From Methylobacterium durans (lineage in GTDB: Bacteria; Pseudomonadota; Alphaproteobacteria; Rhizobiales; Beijerinckiaceae), in assembly GCF_003173715.1 (NCBI RefSeq), contig NZ_CP029550.1, positions 4,077,501-4,141,500 on the forward strand: a stretch of DNA of 64,000 bases, written 5' to 3'. The notes under the pieces were generated by a model. That model had not been told where the DNA came from, made no database searches, and worked only from the letters and a program-made list of their open reading frames with translations. Below, piece by piece: positions 50,408 through 60,590 of this stretch (positions within the stretch are counted from its first letter, which is position 1; every line of letters starts with the position of its first letter). A program made the translations under genes and the position numbers.

Positions 50408-50683
50408 ATGTCCGATTTCGCCGACCTCGTCGCCCGCGCGATCACGCCCGCGATGAGCCGCGCCGAGCGCGAGCAGGTCTACGCGGTGGTGCGGCAGGCG
50501 GTGTTGCGCCTGCAGGAGCGCGAGGCGCTGCCCCCCGACGACGCGCGGGTGTCGCTGCAGCGCCATATCGTCGAGGAGACGATCCGCGACGTCGAGGCGG
50601 ACATCGCGCGCCACGAATCCCTGCGCAAGCTCGACGAGGCGATGGTGGCGCAGGCCGAGGCCCACGCCAAGGGCCGGCGCTGA
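50408..50683 (+). CDS. Hypothetical small helical protein
   Basis: 91 residues, MSDFADLVARAITPAMSRAE, then helical and charged throughout (REQVYAVVRQAVLRLQ, RHIVEETIRDVEADIARHESLRKLDEAM), with no Cys and no membrane segment. It lies 132 bp after the KpsE-like gene and converges with flbD (stops 40 bp apart). No family is recognised; codon use is normal for the region. Confidence 0.6.
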   Translation: MSDFADLVARAITPAMSRAEREQVYAVVRQAVLRLQEREALPPDDARVSLQRHIVEETIRDVEADIARHESLRKLDEAMVAQAEAHAKGRR

Positions 50684-50723
50684 GCGATCGGTCCCGGATC
50701 TCACCGCCCATTCGCGGAAGGGG

Positions 50724-52090
<1,367 letters not shown>

Positions 52091-52147
52091 CGCGGGCACT
52101 CCGTTCTCTCAAGCGTGCGGGCGGGACGGCGGCGCGTCCCGGCGGGA

Positions 52148-52483
52148 TCAGTGATCGCTCTTCACGATCTCGGTCATGGTGACGCCGAGGCGCTCCTCGA
52201 CGAGCACGACCTCGCCGCGGGCGACGAGCCGGTTGTTCACGAAGATGTCGATCGCCTCGCCGACCTTGCGGTCGAGCTCCAGCACCGCGCCCGGCCCGAG
52301 ACGGAGCAGGTCGCCGATCGGCATACGGGAGGAGCCGAGCACCGCCGAGACCACGACGGGCACGTCGAAGACCTGCTCCAGGTCGCCCGCGCTCTTGGCC
52401 GAGGTCGGCCCCTCCTGGATCGAGCCGCCCTCGAAGCCGTGGTCGCCGTCGCTGAGCTGCGGCAGATTGAAATCGTCGGACAT
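52148..52483 (-). CDS. fliN: Flagellar motor switch protein FliN
   Basis: C-ring switch protein. 111 residues: a short acidic N-terminus, then the SpoA domain FDVPVVVSAVLGSSRMPIGDLLRLGPGAVLELDRKVGEAIDIFVNN and RLVARGEVVLVEERLGVTMTEIV, the standard FliN end. It starts 9 bp after the fliH-like stop; part of fliF-fliG-fliH-fliN-flbD. Confidence 0.95.
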   Translation of the reverse strand: MSDDFNLPQLSDGDHGFEGGSIQEGPTSAKSAGDLEQVFDVPVVVSAVLGSSRMPIGDLLRLGPGAVLELDRKVGEAIDIFVNNRLVARGEVVLVEERLGVTMTEIVKSDH

Positions 52484-52492
52484 CGCTCGTCT

Positions 52493-53098
52493 TCAGGATC
52501 GGGTCGGGAGGACGGGGGTGAGACCGAGGGCGTCGAGGCAGGCGGCCTCGATGCGGGCACGGTCGCGCACGATGCCGCCATCCGCCCATTCGAGGCGGGC
52601 ATCGCCCGGCAGGAGGTCGGGCTCGCCGAGGACGACGAGGCGGCCCTCGTAGCCGCGCTCGCGGGCGAGCCCCTTCATCAGGGCCTCGGTCTCCTCGACC
52701 AGGGCGTCGTTCACGCGGACCACGAGGTGGGGCACGCCACGCAGGTGCTGGAGCGCCGTCCGCGCCGCCTCGCCGATCACGGCGAGGGGACGCGCGTCGA
52801 GGGCCTCGCCCGCGATGCGGGTGGCGAGCAGCGTCGCAACCGCGATCGCCTGCGCCTCGCGCTCGGAATCCTGCGCGTCGGCCTGAGCCAGGAGCCCGGC
52901 CGCGGCGAGGCTGAGGCGGGTCAGCGCATCGGAGAGGCGGCCCTGCGCCTGCGCCTCGGCCTGGGCGCGCCCCTCCTGCACGCCGCGCGCATGCGCGGCG
53001 CCGGTGGCGGCGGCGAGTTCCTGCGCCGCGGCGGCGGCGGCCGGGCTCGCCTGCGGGCGGCGGAAATCGGTGTCGAACAGGAAGGGCCGGGCGTTCAA
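52493..53098 (-). CDS. fliH: FliH-like flagellar export ATPase regulator
   Basis: 201 residues in the position of FliH: an Ala/Gln/Glu-rich coiled N-terminal half (GVQEGRAQAEAQAQGRL) and a globular C-terminal half with GGEALDARP-type and LVVLGEPDLLPGDARLEWADGGIVRDR sequence, the latter characteristic of FliH/HrpE C-termini. FliH inhibits and positions the FliI ATPase. Sequence match is weaker than for its neighbours, so the name rests on synteny and the C-terminal motif. ATG 53098 overlaps the fliG stop. Confidence 0.8.
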   Translation of the reverse strand: MNARPFLFDTDFRRPQASPAAAAAAQELAAATGAAHARGVQEGRAQAEAQAQGRLSDALTRLSLAAAGLLAQADAQDSEREAQAIAVATLLATRIAGEALDARPLAVIGEAARTALQHLRGVPHLVVRVNDALVEETEALMKGLARERGYEGRLVVLGEPDLLPGDARLEWADGGIVRDRARIEAACLDALGLTPVLPTRS

Positions 53099-54147
53099 TA
53101 GACCAGCTCCTCCTCGGCGCTGTTCTTGGCGATCATGATCTCGCCCTTCTCCGCGAGGTCCTTGGCGAGCTCGGTCATCTTGGCCTGCGCCTCATCGACC
53201 TCCTTCAGGCGGATCGGGCCGATCGAGCCCATCTCGTCCGTCAGGTTCTTGGCGGCGCGGGTCGACATCTGGCTCATGAAGAAGCCCCGCACGCGCTCGT
53301 CCGCACCCTTCAGGGCCCGGCAGAGGGTGTCGTTGTCGATCTTGCGCATCAGGGTCTGGACGCTGCCCGGATCGAGCTTCAGCAGGTCCTCGAAGGTGAA
53401 CATCAGCTCGCGGATGCGCTTGGCCGAGCCGCGGTTCGCCTGGTCGAGGGCGGCGAGGAAGCGGCCCTCCGTCTGCCGGTCGAAGGCGTTGAAGACGTCG
53501 GCCATCAGCTCGTGCGCGTCGCGGCGCGTCGCCTGCGAGATCGTGGAGACGAACTCGACGCGCAGCGTCTCCTCGATGTGGCGGAGCGCCTCCTTCTGCA
53601 CCGTCTCCATCCGGAGCATCCGGTTGAGGACGTCGATGGCGAATTCCTCGGGGAGGATGGTCAGCACCTTGGCGGCGTAGTCCGAGCGCACCTTCGAGAG
53701 CACGACCGCGACCGTCTGCGGGTACTCGTTGCGCAGGAAGGAGGCGAGAATCTCGGGGTCGATCTGGGTCAGGCTCGCCCAGACGCGCTTGCCGGACGCG
53801 CCCTTGATCTCGGCCATGATCGCCGAGACCTGATCGGTCGGGAAGATCTTGAGGAGGAGCGACTCGGTGCGCTCGAAGTTCGAGGTGATGCCGCCGCCCG
53901 ACGACAGCCGCGACACGAAATCGACGATCAGCTTCTCGACGACCTCCGCGTCGAGGGAGCCGAGCTGGACCATGGCGTGCGAGACCTTCTTGATCTCGTC
54001 CTCCTCCAGCATCTGCCAGATCGGGGCGCCCTCGCTCTCGCCGAGGAGAAGAAGCAGGGCGGCGGCGCGCTGAGGCCCCGGCATGGCGGCGAACGCCGAC
54101 CCGCCGATTTGCTCGATCGCCCTCGATATGTTCGGCCCCGCCGCCAT
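53095..54147 (-). CDS. fliG: Flagellar motor switch protein FliG
   Basis: 350-residue C-ring protein that interacts with the stator and the MS ring. All three domains are seen: N-terminal (GPQRAAALLLLLGESEGAPIW), middle (LASFLRNEYPQTVAVVLSKVRSD) and C-terminal (FTFEDLLKLDPGSVQTLMRKID). The charged torque helix is KGADERVRGFFMSQMSTRAAKNL, followed by DEMGSIGPIRLKEVDEAQ. It lies 54 bp downstream of fliF and overlaps fliH by 4 bp. Confidence 0.97.
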   Translation of the reverse strand: MAAGPNISRAIEQIGGSAFAAMPGPQRAAALLLLLGESEGAPIWQMLEEDEIKKVSHAMVQLGSLDAEVVEKLIVDFVSRLSSGGGITSNFERTESLLLKIFPTDQVSAIMAEIKGASGKRVWASLTQIDPEILASFLRNEYPQTVAVVLSKVRSDYAAKVLTILPEEFAIDVLNRMLRMETVQKEALRHIEETLRVEFVSTISQATRRDAHELMADVFNAFDRQTEGRFLAALDQANRGSAKRIRELMFTFEDLLKLDPGSVQTLMRKIDNDTLCRALKGADERVRGFFMSQMSTRAAKNLTDEMGSIGPIRLKEVDEAQAKMTELAKDLAEKGEIMIAKNSAEEELVY

Positions 54148-54201
54148 CGCTCGCTACTCCAACCCCGCTCTCGATCCGTCCGGTCTCGGCCTGCCGGCGT
54201 C

Positions 54202-55830
54202 TCAGTTCTCTTGGATCCAGTTGCGCAGCACCTCGACTGTCTCGGTCGGGCTCGCCCGCACCATGTCAACGACGCGCTGGACCGTCTCCGCCTGTACCTG
54301 CCCGTTGATCTTGGCGAACTCGACGAGCCGCGCCGTCGGGTTGTCTCGGGACAGGACCGGCATGTCGCCGGCCAGCCCGTCCGCCCCCGCGAGGGCCGGC
54401 CCTGCGAGGAGGGCGGGCGGCGCCGGCTCGGCCTCGAGCACGCGGCGCAGGAGCGGGCGCACCACCGCCATCAGAACGATCAGCGTCAGGAGGGCGAGCA
54501 CGCCGAGCTCCACGACCCGCAGCACGTCCTCCTTCGTCGGGGCGAGGAGCGACTGGACCAGCGACGGCTCTGCGAACTCGGCCACGCTCGGCGCCTCGGC
54601 GAAGCGCAGGTTGACGACCTCGACCTGATCGCCGCGGGCCTTGTCGAAGCCGACTGCGGTGCGCACGAGGGCGGCGATCCGCTCGATCTCGGCGGCGGGA
54701 CGGGGCTGATAGGCCGGCTTGCCGTCGGCGCCGGGCGCGTAGACCCCGTCGAGCGCGACCGCCACCGAGAGGCGCTTGAGACGCCCACCCTCGACCACCT
54801 CGGTCTTGGTGACGCGGGAGATCTCGTAGTTCGTGGTCTCCTCGGTCTTGTTGGTCTGGTCCTTCTGGGCCGGTGCCTTGTCCTGCTGGTTCGCGCCGGG
54901 CAATTCGTTGCCCACCGTCACCTGTCCCTCGGTGCCGCCCGTCAAGGAGGATTCGTTCCGGGTCTGGCTGGAGCGCACGACGCGGCTCTCGGGATCGAAG
55001 GTCTCGGAGCGGCTCTCGACCCGGTTCGTGTCGAGTTCGGCGCTCACCTGCACGCGGGCCCGGCCCTGGCCGACGATGCCGGCCACGATCTCCTCGATTT
55101 GCTGGCGCAGGCGCCGCTCGAGGCCCGATTGCTTCTCCTCGAAATCGGCGCCGGTGCGGGCATCGGCGCCGCGGGCGCCGTCGGCCAGGAGCCGGCCACG
55201 CTCGTCGACGATCGAGACCCGCTCGGGTTTCAGCCCCTCGACCGCCGATGCGGCGAGATGGCGGATCGCCCGGACCTGGCCCGCGTCGAGATCGCCCATC
55301 AGCTTGAGCACGATCGCGGCGCTCGGCGCCTCGCGGTCGCGCTCGAACAGACGCCGCTCGGGCAGGACGAGGTGGACGCGCGCCGCCTGCACCCGGCCGA
55401 TCGCCCGGATCGAGCGGGCGAGTTCGCCTTCGAGCGCCCGGAGGTGATTCACGTTCTGGACGAAGTTCGTGGAGGAGAAGGCGTCGCCCTTGTCGAAGAT
55501 CTCGTAGCCGACGCCGCCCTGCGCCGGCAGGCCCTTACCGGCAAGGTCCATGCGCAGCCGAGCGAGATCGGGCCGCGGCGCCAGGATGGTCTGGCCGGCA
55601 TCGCCCCGGGTCTCGTAGCGGATGCCGCGGGCGTCGAGATCGCGGACCACCGCGCTCGAATCCTGCATCGACAGGTCGGAGAAGAGCACGCCCATGTCGG
55701 GGCGCGAGACGCGGAGGATCACGAAGGCGAAGAAGCCCACGAGGGTCAGCGTCACGGCCGCCATCGCTGCGAGCCGCGCCGGTCCCAGCTTCGTCACGAG
55801 ATCGAGGACCGGCTTCACGACGCGACGCAC
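54202..55830 (-). CDS. fliF: Flagellar MS-ring protein FliF
   Basis: 542 residues: membrane segment 1 (LAAMAAVTLTLVGFFAFVIL), periplasmic ring-building motifs (RPDMGVLFSDLSMQDSSAVV, YEIFDKGDAFSSTNFVQNVN, RVHLVLPERRLF), then a second membrane segment near 425-445 (VLALLTLIVLMAVVRPLL). The C-terminal FliG-binding tail is VEFAKINGQVQAETVQRVVDMVRASPTETVEVLRNWIQ. A CtrA-like box lies about 60 bp upstream. First gene of fliF-fliG-fliH-fliN-flbD. Confidence 0.97.
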   Translation of the reverse strand: MRRVVKPVLDLVTKLGPARLAAMAAVTLTLVGFFAFVILRVSRPDMGVLFSDLSMQDSSAVVRDLDARGIRYETRGDAGQTILAPRPDLARLRMDLAGKGLPAQGGVGYEIFDKGDAFSSTNFVQNVNHLRALEGELARSIRAIGRVQAARVHLVLPERRLFERDREAPSAAIVLKLMGDLDAGQVRAIRHLAASAVEGLKPERVSIVDERGRLLADGARGADARTGADFEEKQSGLERRLRQQIEEIVAGIVGQGRARVQVSAELDTNRVESRSETFDPESRVVRSSQTRNESSLTGGTEGQVTVGNELPGANQQDKAPAQKDQTNKTEETTNYEISRVTKTEVVEGGRLKRLSVAVALDGVYAPGADGKPAYQPRPAAEIERIAALVRTAVGFDKARGDQVEVVNLRFAEAPSVAEFAEPSLVQSLLAPTKEDVLRVVELGVLALLTLIVLMAVVRPLLRRVLEAEPAPPALLAGPALAGADGLAGDMPVLSRDNPTARLVEFAKINGQVQAETVQRVVDMVRASPTETVEVLRNWIQEN

Positions 55831-55891
55831 CCACCTGAAGCCGCGCTGCCGACGGCCCGCTTCCGCTCGGCAAAAGTTGCCCGGTTCGTGG

Positions 55892-55906
55892 TTAGCGCTG
55901 GGTTAA
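55892..55906. promoter_or_regulatory. CtrA-like box upstream of fliF
   Basis: TTAG-N7-TTAA, 7 of 8 positions of the CtrA consensus, centred about 70 bp upstream of the fliF start. In Caulobacter fliF is a CtrA-activated class II operon. Confidence 0.5.
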
Positions 55907-56015
55907 CGCCGGAGCGGGACCGTGAACGAACGAAGCCGCACCCGTGGGAACGGGCGCGGCTCCGGTGCTCTCGCCTGTCCGCGCGAGGCCGGTGGAACCG
56001 GCCGCGCACGCGCGA

Positions 56016-56291
56016 TCAGTGACGGTAATGCTGGATGCGCGTGGTGCGCAGGCCGGCAAGCCCGTGCTGGTCGATCGAGAACTGCCAGCTCAGGAACTCC
56101 TCGGTGGTGAGGGTGTAGCGCTGGCAGGCCTCCTCCAAGCTGAGGAGGCCACCTCTCACGGCGGCGACCACCTCCGCCTTGCGGCGGATGACCCAGCGGC
56201 GGGTCGTGGTCGGCGGGAGATCGGCGATCGTCAGGGGGCTGCCATCGGGCCCGATCACGTATTTCACTCTCGGGCGGTGGGGTTCGGTCAT
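56016..56291 (-). CDS. sciP: CtrA inhibitor SciP (DUF1153)
   Basis: 91 residues from ATG 56291 (MTEPHRPRVKYVIGPDGSPL). It is a helix-turn-helix DUF1153 protein with TTTRRWVIRRKAEVVAAVRGGLLSLEEACQRYTLTTEEFLSWQ and the final ARTTRIQHYR-like end. In Caulobacter SciP binds CtrA and blocks activation of CtrA targets in late G1. It lies among flagellar genes, with a CtrA-like box of its own, consistent with the known CtrA-SciP loop. Extension to 56393 would add an unconserved leader. Confidence 0.93.
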   Translation of the reverse strand: MTEPHRPRVKYVIGPDGSPLTIADLPPTTTRRWVIRRKAEVVAAVRGGLLSLEEACQRYTLTTEEFLSWQFSIDQHGLAGLRTTRIQHYRH

Positions 56292-56346
56292 CAGATACGC
56301 TCTACACTCGACTGACCTATCGATGTCCGACGCTACTTGCGCCCGC

Positions 56347-56361
56347 TTAAGATATGTTGAA
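56347..56361. promoter_or_regulatory. CtrA-like box upstream of sciP
   Basis: TTAA-N7-TGAA on the plus strand (TTCA-N7-TTAA on the coding strand), 7 of 8 positions of the CtrA consensus, about 56 bp upstream of the sciP start. Confidence 0.45.
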
Positions 56362-56394
56362 GCGCATCCCTCGGATGTGATTCGTTTCCCCACG

Positions 56395-57075
56395 CTATGT
56401 GGACAACTCGGATGAGATCGAGCGCACGCTCGACACCGGAACGCGCGACGCGCCGATCGCGAGCACCGGCTCGCTGCCGCTGAGATCGACCCCGTCGACC
56501 CGTCCGCTCACCGCGGTGTCGACGCTCACGCTTTGCCCCGTGGCGTCGAACGCGTCGATCTTCAGCGTGTACTGGCCCTCCGTCGCGGAGAGGCCCGCCG
56601 AGTTGCGGCCGTTCCAGGAGAAGGTCTGCGAGCCGGTGGTCAGCGACTTCGTCTGGGTGCCGACGACGTTGCCCTTCGCGTCGAGGATGGTGATCGTCGC
56701 CTTCGAGACGGCGCGGGCCGGCGTCAGGTTCCAGGTCGCCGAGCCGTCCTTGAGCTGGGCCGTCTTGCCGTCGGAGGTCACGGTCTGGCCGATGAAGCTC
56801 GTGGCCGAAGCGGCGCTCGCGGCCTTCGCGTTCGTCAGGATCGAGTCGAGCCGGTCGTTGCCCTTCAGCTGCTGCTCGACCTGGGCGAACTGCACCAGCT
56901 GCTGCGTGAACTGGTTCGTGTCCATCGGGTCGAGCGGGTTCTGGTTCTTGAGCTGCGTGGTCAGCAGCGTCAGGAACTGCGTGAAATTGCCCGCGATCTG
57001 CTGGGCGTCGCCCTTCGCGGTGCTGGTGCTCGCAGTGGACGTGCTGCTCGTCGTGCTGCCGACGCCGGAGGCCAT
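56395..57075 (-). CDS. flgD: Flagellar hook assembly protein FlgD
   Basis: Hook-capping scaffold. 226 residues: a Ser/Thr-rich secreted N-terminus, the FlgD block FTQFLTLLTTQLKNQNPLDPMDTNQFTQQLVQFAQVEQQLK, then a Tudor/FnIII-like C-terminal part with ILDAKGNVV, FSWNGRNSAGLSATEGQYTLKIDA and a final SVRSI strand. It starts 10 bp after the fliK stop, so the two genes form one unit. Confidence 0.95.
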   Translation of the reverse strand: MASGVGSTTSSTSTASTSTAKGDAQQIAGNFTQFLTLLTTQLKNQNPLDPMDTNQFTQQLVQFAQVEQQLKGNDRLDSILTNAKAASAASATSFIGQTVTSDGKTAQLKDGSATWNLTPARAVSKATITILDAKGNVVGTQTKSLTTGSQTFSWNGRNSAGLSATEGQYTLKIDAFDATGQSVSVDTAVSGRVDGVDLSGSEPVLAIGASRVPVSSVRSISSELST

Positions 57076-57085
57076 GTCGTTCTCC

Positions 57086-58477
57086 TCAGATCCGGATATC
57101 GAGGCCGGTCAGGCCCCTCAGGCTGCGCAGGGGCGCCGTATCGAGGGCGCGGATCTCGGGCGCATCCGCGACGGCCTGCCCGCCGCGGCGTTGCCCCTCG
57201 CGCTGCTCCGTGCCGGCGCCGGACTGGCCCTCGCCGCGCAGCGACAGGTTGATGCCGCCCTCGCTCGGGTCGAGACCGGCCTGGGCCAGCGCCTGCTGGA
57301 GCCCGTTCGCGTCCCGCTGGAGCATGGCGAGCGTCTCGACGCGCTCGACCACGAGGTGGGTCGTCACGGTGCCGCGCTCCTTGTCGATCTCCAGGCGCAC
57401 GTCGACCCGCCCGAGTTCGGCCGGATCGAGGCGGATCTCGAACTGACTCGATCCGGAGAGCGAGCGCAGCCCGATCGTCATCGGCACCTGTCCGAGGGGC
57501 ACCGGCGCGGGGAGAGCCGGCGCAGCCGCCTTCTCGGACGCCTGCGCGACGTGGGAGGGCGTCCCGATCGCCGCGGCCATGTCCTTCGTGAGGAGCTTGG
57601 GATCGGCCGCAGGCACCTGCGGCGCCAGCGCGGCGAGGTCCGCGGCGAAATCGACACGGCTGCCCTCGGGAAGCGCCTCGGTGCCGGCCGGCACTGCCTC
57701 CGCGGCATCGCCCGCGCGGGGCAGGCGCTGCGCAACAGCACCCGCCGCTCCGCCAGCCTTGGACTCGGGTCCAGGTTCCGGGGCGCTCTGCGCAGCTTTC
57801 GGCGCGGCGTCGGCCGCCTGCGCCTCGACGCCGTCCCCTGACGGAGCCCGAGAACCGACCGGTTCCTGGCCGGGCGGCGCGTGCATCGGGACGGGAGGCG
57901 CCGCCTGGAGTGCGGAGAGGAGCGCGAACAGGCCGCCCGCGGACGGGTCCGGTTCCGCAATGTTCGTCTCGGAGGTCTCGACATCCTCCTCTGGCAGTTC
58001 GGCTTCTGCGAGCGCCCGGGCCTGTGCCTCGGCCTGTGCCTCGGCCGGCCCGTCGCCGCCTATCGCCGGCTCCGCCGGTGCGGCCGCGGGCGCCTTCGCG
58101 GCGGGCGGGGCCGGCGCGGCCGCTTCTGCCTCGCGTGCCTGCGGTGTGGGCGGGCGCGGCCCGGCCTCCGCGCCGCGGGCGGAGCGGGCCGGAGCGTCGG
58201 GGGCGGTCGCGCGCGGGCGATCCGCGGAAGCGGTCTTCGGACGGATCGCCTCGGGATCGCTGCGCGCCGCGGACCTCGCATCGCTCGCCCGATCGGCGGC
58301 GCGCGCGTCCGTCTGCCGCGAAGATTCGCGCGGGACCGGACGCTCGTGCGCTTTGAGATCGAGGCTGAAACGCTCGCGCGCGGGCATGCTCGGGCGGCTC
58401 TGGCGCGAATCCTGGGCCGCGCCCTGCGACGGCCTTCGCGCCACCACGTCCATCAGATCCGCTGCCGAGAAGCCCAT
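57086..58477 (-). CDS. fliK: Flagellar hook-length control protein FliK
   Basis: 463 residues from ATG 58477 (MGFSAADLMDVVARRP). A long low-complexity Pro/Ala/Glu ruler region makes up the first two thirds. The C-terminal switch domain carries FEIRLDPAELGRVDVRLEIDKERGTVTTHLVVERVETLAMLQRD, the Flg_hook signature. It measures hook length and switches export specificity. The frame remains open far upstream (to 59914) but that is antisense to mnmA. Upstream gap of 255 bp; flgD follows. Confidence 0.9.
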   Translation of the reverse strand: MGFSAADLMDVVARRPSQGAAQDSRQSRPSMPARERFSLDLKAHERPVPRESSRQTDARAADRASDARSAARSDPEAIRPKTASADRPRATAPDAPARSARGAEAGPRPPTPQAREAEAAAPAPPAAKAPAAAPAEPAIGGDGPAEAQAEAQARALAEAELPEEDVETSETNIAEPDPSAGGLFALLSALQAAPPVPMHAPPGQEPVGSRAPSGDGVEAQAADAAPKAAQSAPEPGPESKAGGAAGAVAQRLPRAGDAAEAVPAGTEALPEGSRVDFAADLAALAPQVPAADPKLLTKDMAAAIGTPSHVAQASEKAAAPALPAPVPLGQVPMTIGLRSLSGSSQFEIRLDPAELGRVDVRLEIDKERGTVTTHLVVERVETLAMLQRDANGLQQALAQAGLDPSEGGINLSLRGEGQSGAGTEQREGQRRGGQAVADAPEIRALDTAPLRSLRGLTGLDIRI

Positions 58478-58732
58478 GCCACACTCCCTGGGCGAGGGGT
58501 CAGCAAGGGGCAGGCCAGAAACCCGGCACGGCAAGCCTCTGAAAGAACGAAGCTTTTCTGAGCGCGCTCGAGACCTCAGCGGCCGGACCGGGCCGAAGCT
58601 GCCGCCCGCCGGGCACAAATTGCCGGTTCGGCCTCTCCCGCCGCCCGCTCGCTGGAACTTGCGGGCGACAGTCACTATAGATCCCGGCAGGCGGCGCGCC
58701 CTCTCGCGCGACGGCCCCTGAAACCTGGCCCG

Positions 58733-59896
58733 ATGAACTCGCTCGACCTCCCGAAGCCTCCCCAAGAGACGCGCGTCGTCGTCGCCATGTCGGGCGGCGT
58801 CGATTCGTCGGTGGTGGCGGGGCTGCTCAAGCGCCAGGGCTACGACGTCGTCGGGATCACGCTGCAGCTCTACGACCACGGTGCGGCGACCCACCGCAAG
58901 GGCGCCTGCTGCGCCGGCCAGGACATCCACGACGCCCGCCGGGTCGCCGAGCGGCTCGGCATCCCACATTACGTCCTCGACTACGAGGATCGCTTCCGTG
59001 ACGCCGTGATCGACCGGTTCGCCGAGAGCTACCTCGCGGGCGAGACGCCGATCCCCTGCGTCGAGTGCAACCGCTCGATCAAGTTCCGGGACCTGCTCGC
59101 CACCGCCCGCGACCTCGACGCCGACGCGCTCGCAACCGGGCATTACGTGGCGAGCCGGCCGCTGGCGCCGGGATCGAGCCGGCGTGCCCTCTACCGCGCC
59201 CTCGATCCGGCCCGCGACCAGAGCTATTTCCTCTACGCGACGACGCCCGAGCAGCTCGACTTCCTGCGCTTCCCCTTGGGCGAGCTGCCGAAGGACGAGA
59301 CCCGCCGGCTCGCCCGCGAGCTCGGCCTCGCGGTCGCCGAGAAGCCCGACAGCCAGGACATCTGCTTCGTGCCGCAGGGACGCTACGCCGACGTGATCGC
59401 GCGGCTTCGCCCGGACGCGGCGCATCCCGGCGAGATCGTCGACACGAGCGGTCGGGTGCTCGGCCGGCACGAGGGCATCATCCACTACACGGTCGGCCAG
59501 CGACGGGGCCTGCGCCTCGCGGTCGGCGAGCCGCTCTACGTGATTCGCCTTGAGCCCGAGACCGCGCGCGTCGTGGTCGGCCCCCGCGCGGCGCTGGCGA
59601 CGAGCCGGATCCGCCTCGACGCGGTGAACTGGCTCGGCGAGGGTCCGCTGGACGGCCTCCCCGATCACCCGGTCGCCGTGCGCGTCCGTTCCACCCGCGA
59701 GCCGCGGCCCGCGACGCTCCACCACGATCCCGTCGCCGGCACCACGGAGGTGGTCCTCGCGACGCCGGAGGATGGGGTGTCGCCGGGTCAGGCCTGCGCC
59801 ATCTACGCCGACGACGGCCCGCGCGCCCGCGTGCTCGGCGGCGGCACCATCCGGCGCGTCGACGCGTTGCAGGCAGGCGCCGCCCGCGCGGCCTGA
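58733..59896 (+). CDS. mnmA: tRNA-specific 2-thiouridylase MnmA
   Basis: Makes the 2-thio group of mnm5s2U34 in tRNA-Lys, -Glu and -Gln. The 387-residue protein has the PP-loop SGGVDSS (20-26) and the catalytic cysteine pair C109/C112 region ([15 protein letters not shown]) with C211 (DICFVP). The domain linker [15 protein letters not shown] and the C-terminal barrel with [10 protein letters not shown] are also present. ATG at 58733. It is followed 35 bp later by the methyltransferase gene. Confidence 0.96.
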   Translation: MNSLDLPKPPQETRVVVAMSGGVDSSVVAGLLKRQGYDVVGITLQLYDHGAATHRKGACCAGQDIHDARRVAERLGIPHYVLDYEDRFRDAVIDRFAESYLAGETPIPCVECNRSIKFRDLLATARDLDADALATGHYVASRPLAPGSSRRALYRALDPARDQSYFLYATTPEQLDFLRFPLGELPKDETRRLARELGLAVAEKPDSQDICFVPQGRYADVIARLRPDAAHPGEIVDTSGRVLGRHEGIIHYTVGQRRGLRLAVGEPLYVIRLEPETARVVVGPRAALATSRIRLDAVNWLGEGPLDGLPDHPVAVRVRSTREPRPATLHHDPVAGTTEVVLATPEDGVSPGQACAIYADDGPRARVLGGGTIRRVDALQAGAARAA

Positions 59897-59931
59897 CCCT
59901 TCCCCCACACCCACAGGAAGCCGAGAGCACC

Positions 59932-60585
59932 ATGCTGAGCGAGCCGCAGGCGGCCGGGCCGAGCACCGCCCTGATGCGCAAGGCCTACGCCCGCTGGGCG
60001 CCGGTCTACGACGTCGTCTACGACAAGCTCACCGAGCCCGCCGCCCGCGCCGCCGTCGAGGCGGCGGTCTCGCACGGGCCGCGCATCCTGGAGGCCGGTG
60101 TCGGCACCGGGCTGTCGCTCGGCTACTACCCGGCCGGCTCCTTCGTCTGTGGCGTCGACCTCTCGGAGGACATGCTGAAGCGGGCGCGCCGCAAGGTGCA
60201 GCGGCGTGGCCTCTCCCAGGTCCGCGGCCTGCAGGTGATGGATGTGTGCCGCCTCGGCTATGCCGACGCCTCCTTCGACGCGGTGGTGGCGCAGTTCCTG
60301 ATCACCCTCGTGCCGGACCCGGAGGCCGCGCTCTCCGAGTTCCTGCGCGTGGTGCGCCCCGGCGGCGGCATCGTGCTGGCGAACCATTTCGGCCAAACCG
60401 AAGGTCCGGTCGCCCGCGTCGAGGAGATCGTGGCGCCGCTCTGCACGAAGATCGGCTGGTCGTCGGACTTCAAGTCGACCCGCATCGAGGCCTGGGCGCG
60501 GCGCAACGGCGTCGAGTTCGTCGGCGTCGCGCCGACCTTCCCGGGCGGCTTCTTCAAGATCCTGCGGATGCGCAAGGCCGGCTGA
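59932..60585 (+). CDS. PmtA-like class I SAM methyltransferase
   Basis: 217 residues with the SAM-binding motif ILEAGVGTGLSLGYYP (about 51-66), VCGVDLSEDMLKRA and LRVVRPGGGIVLANHF. The N-terminal YARWAPVYDVVYDKLTEPA is the mark of Rhodobacter-type phosphatidylethanolamine N-methyltransferases (PmtA), which make phosphatidylcholine. A lipid or quinone methyltransferase of the same group is also possible. The next gene starts 5 bp on, so they are probably co-translated. Confidence 0.78.
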   Translation: MLSEPQAAGPSTALMRKAYARWAPVYDVVYDKLTEPAARAAVEAAVSHGPRILEAGVGTGLSLGYYPAGSFVCGVDLSEDMLKRARRKVQRRGLSQVRGLQVMDVCRLGYADASFDAVVAQFLITLVPDPEAALSEFLRVVRPGGGIVLANHFGQTEGPVARVEEIVAPLCTKIGWSSDFKSTRIEAWARRNGVEFVGVAPTFPGGFFKILRMRKAG

Positions 60586-60590
60586 GGACC

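Noticed and set aside
57086-59914. 942-residue open frame on the minus strand
   Set aside because: Only the part from 58477 is FliK. The rest is antisense to mnmA, which has clear catalytic motifs, and has no domain of its own.
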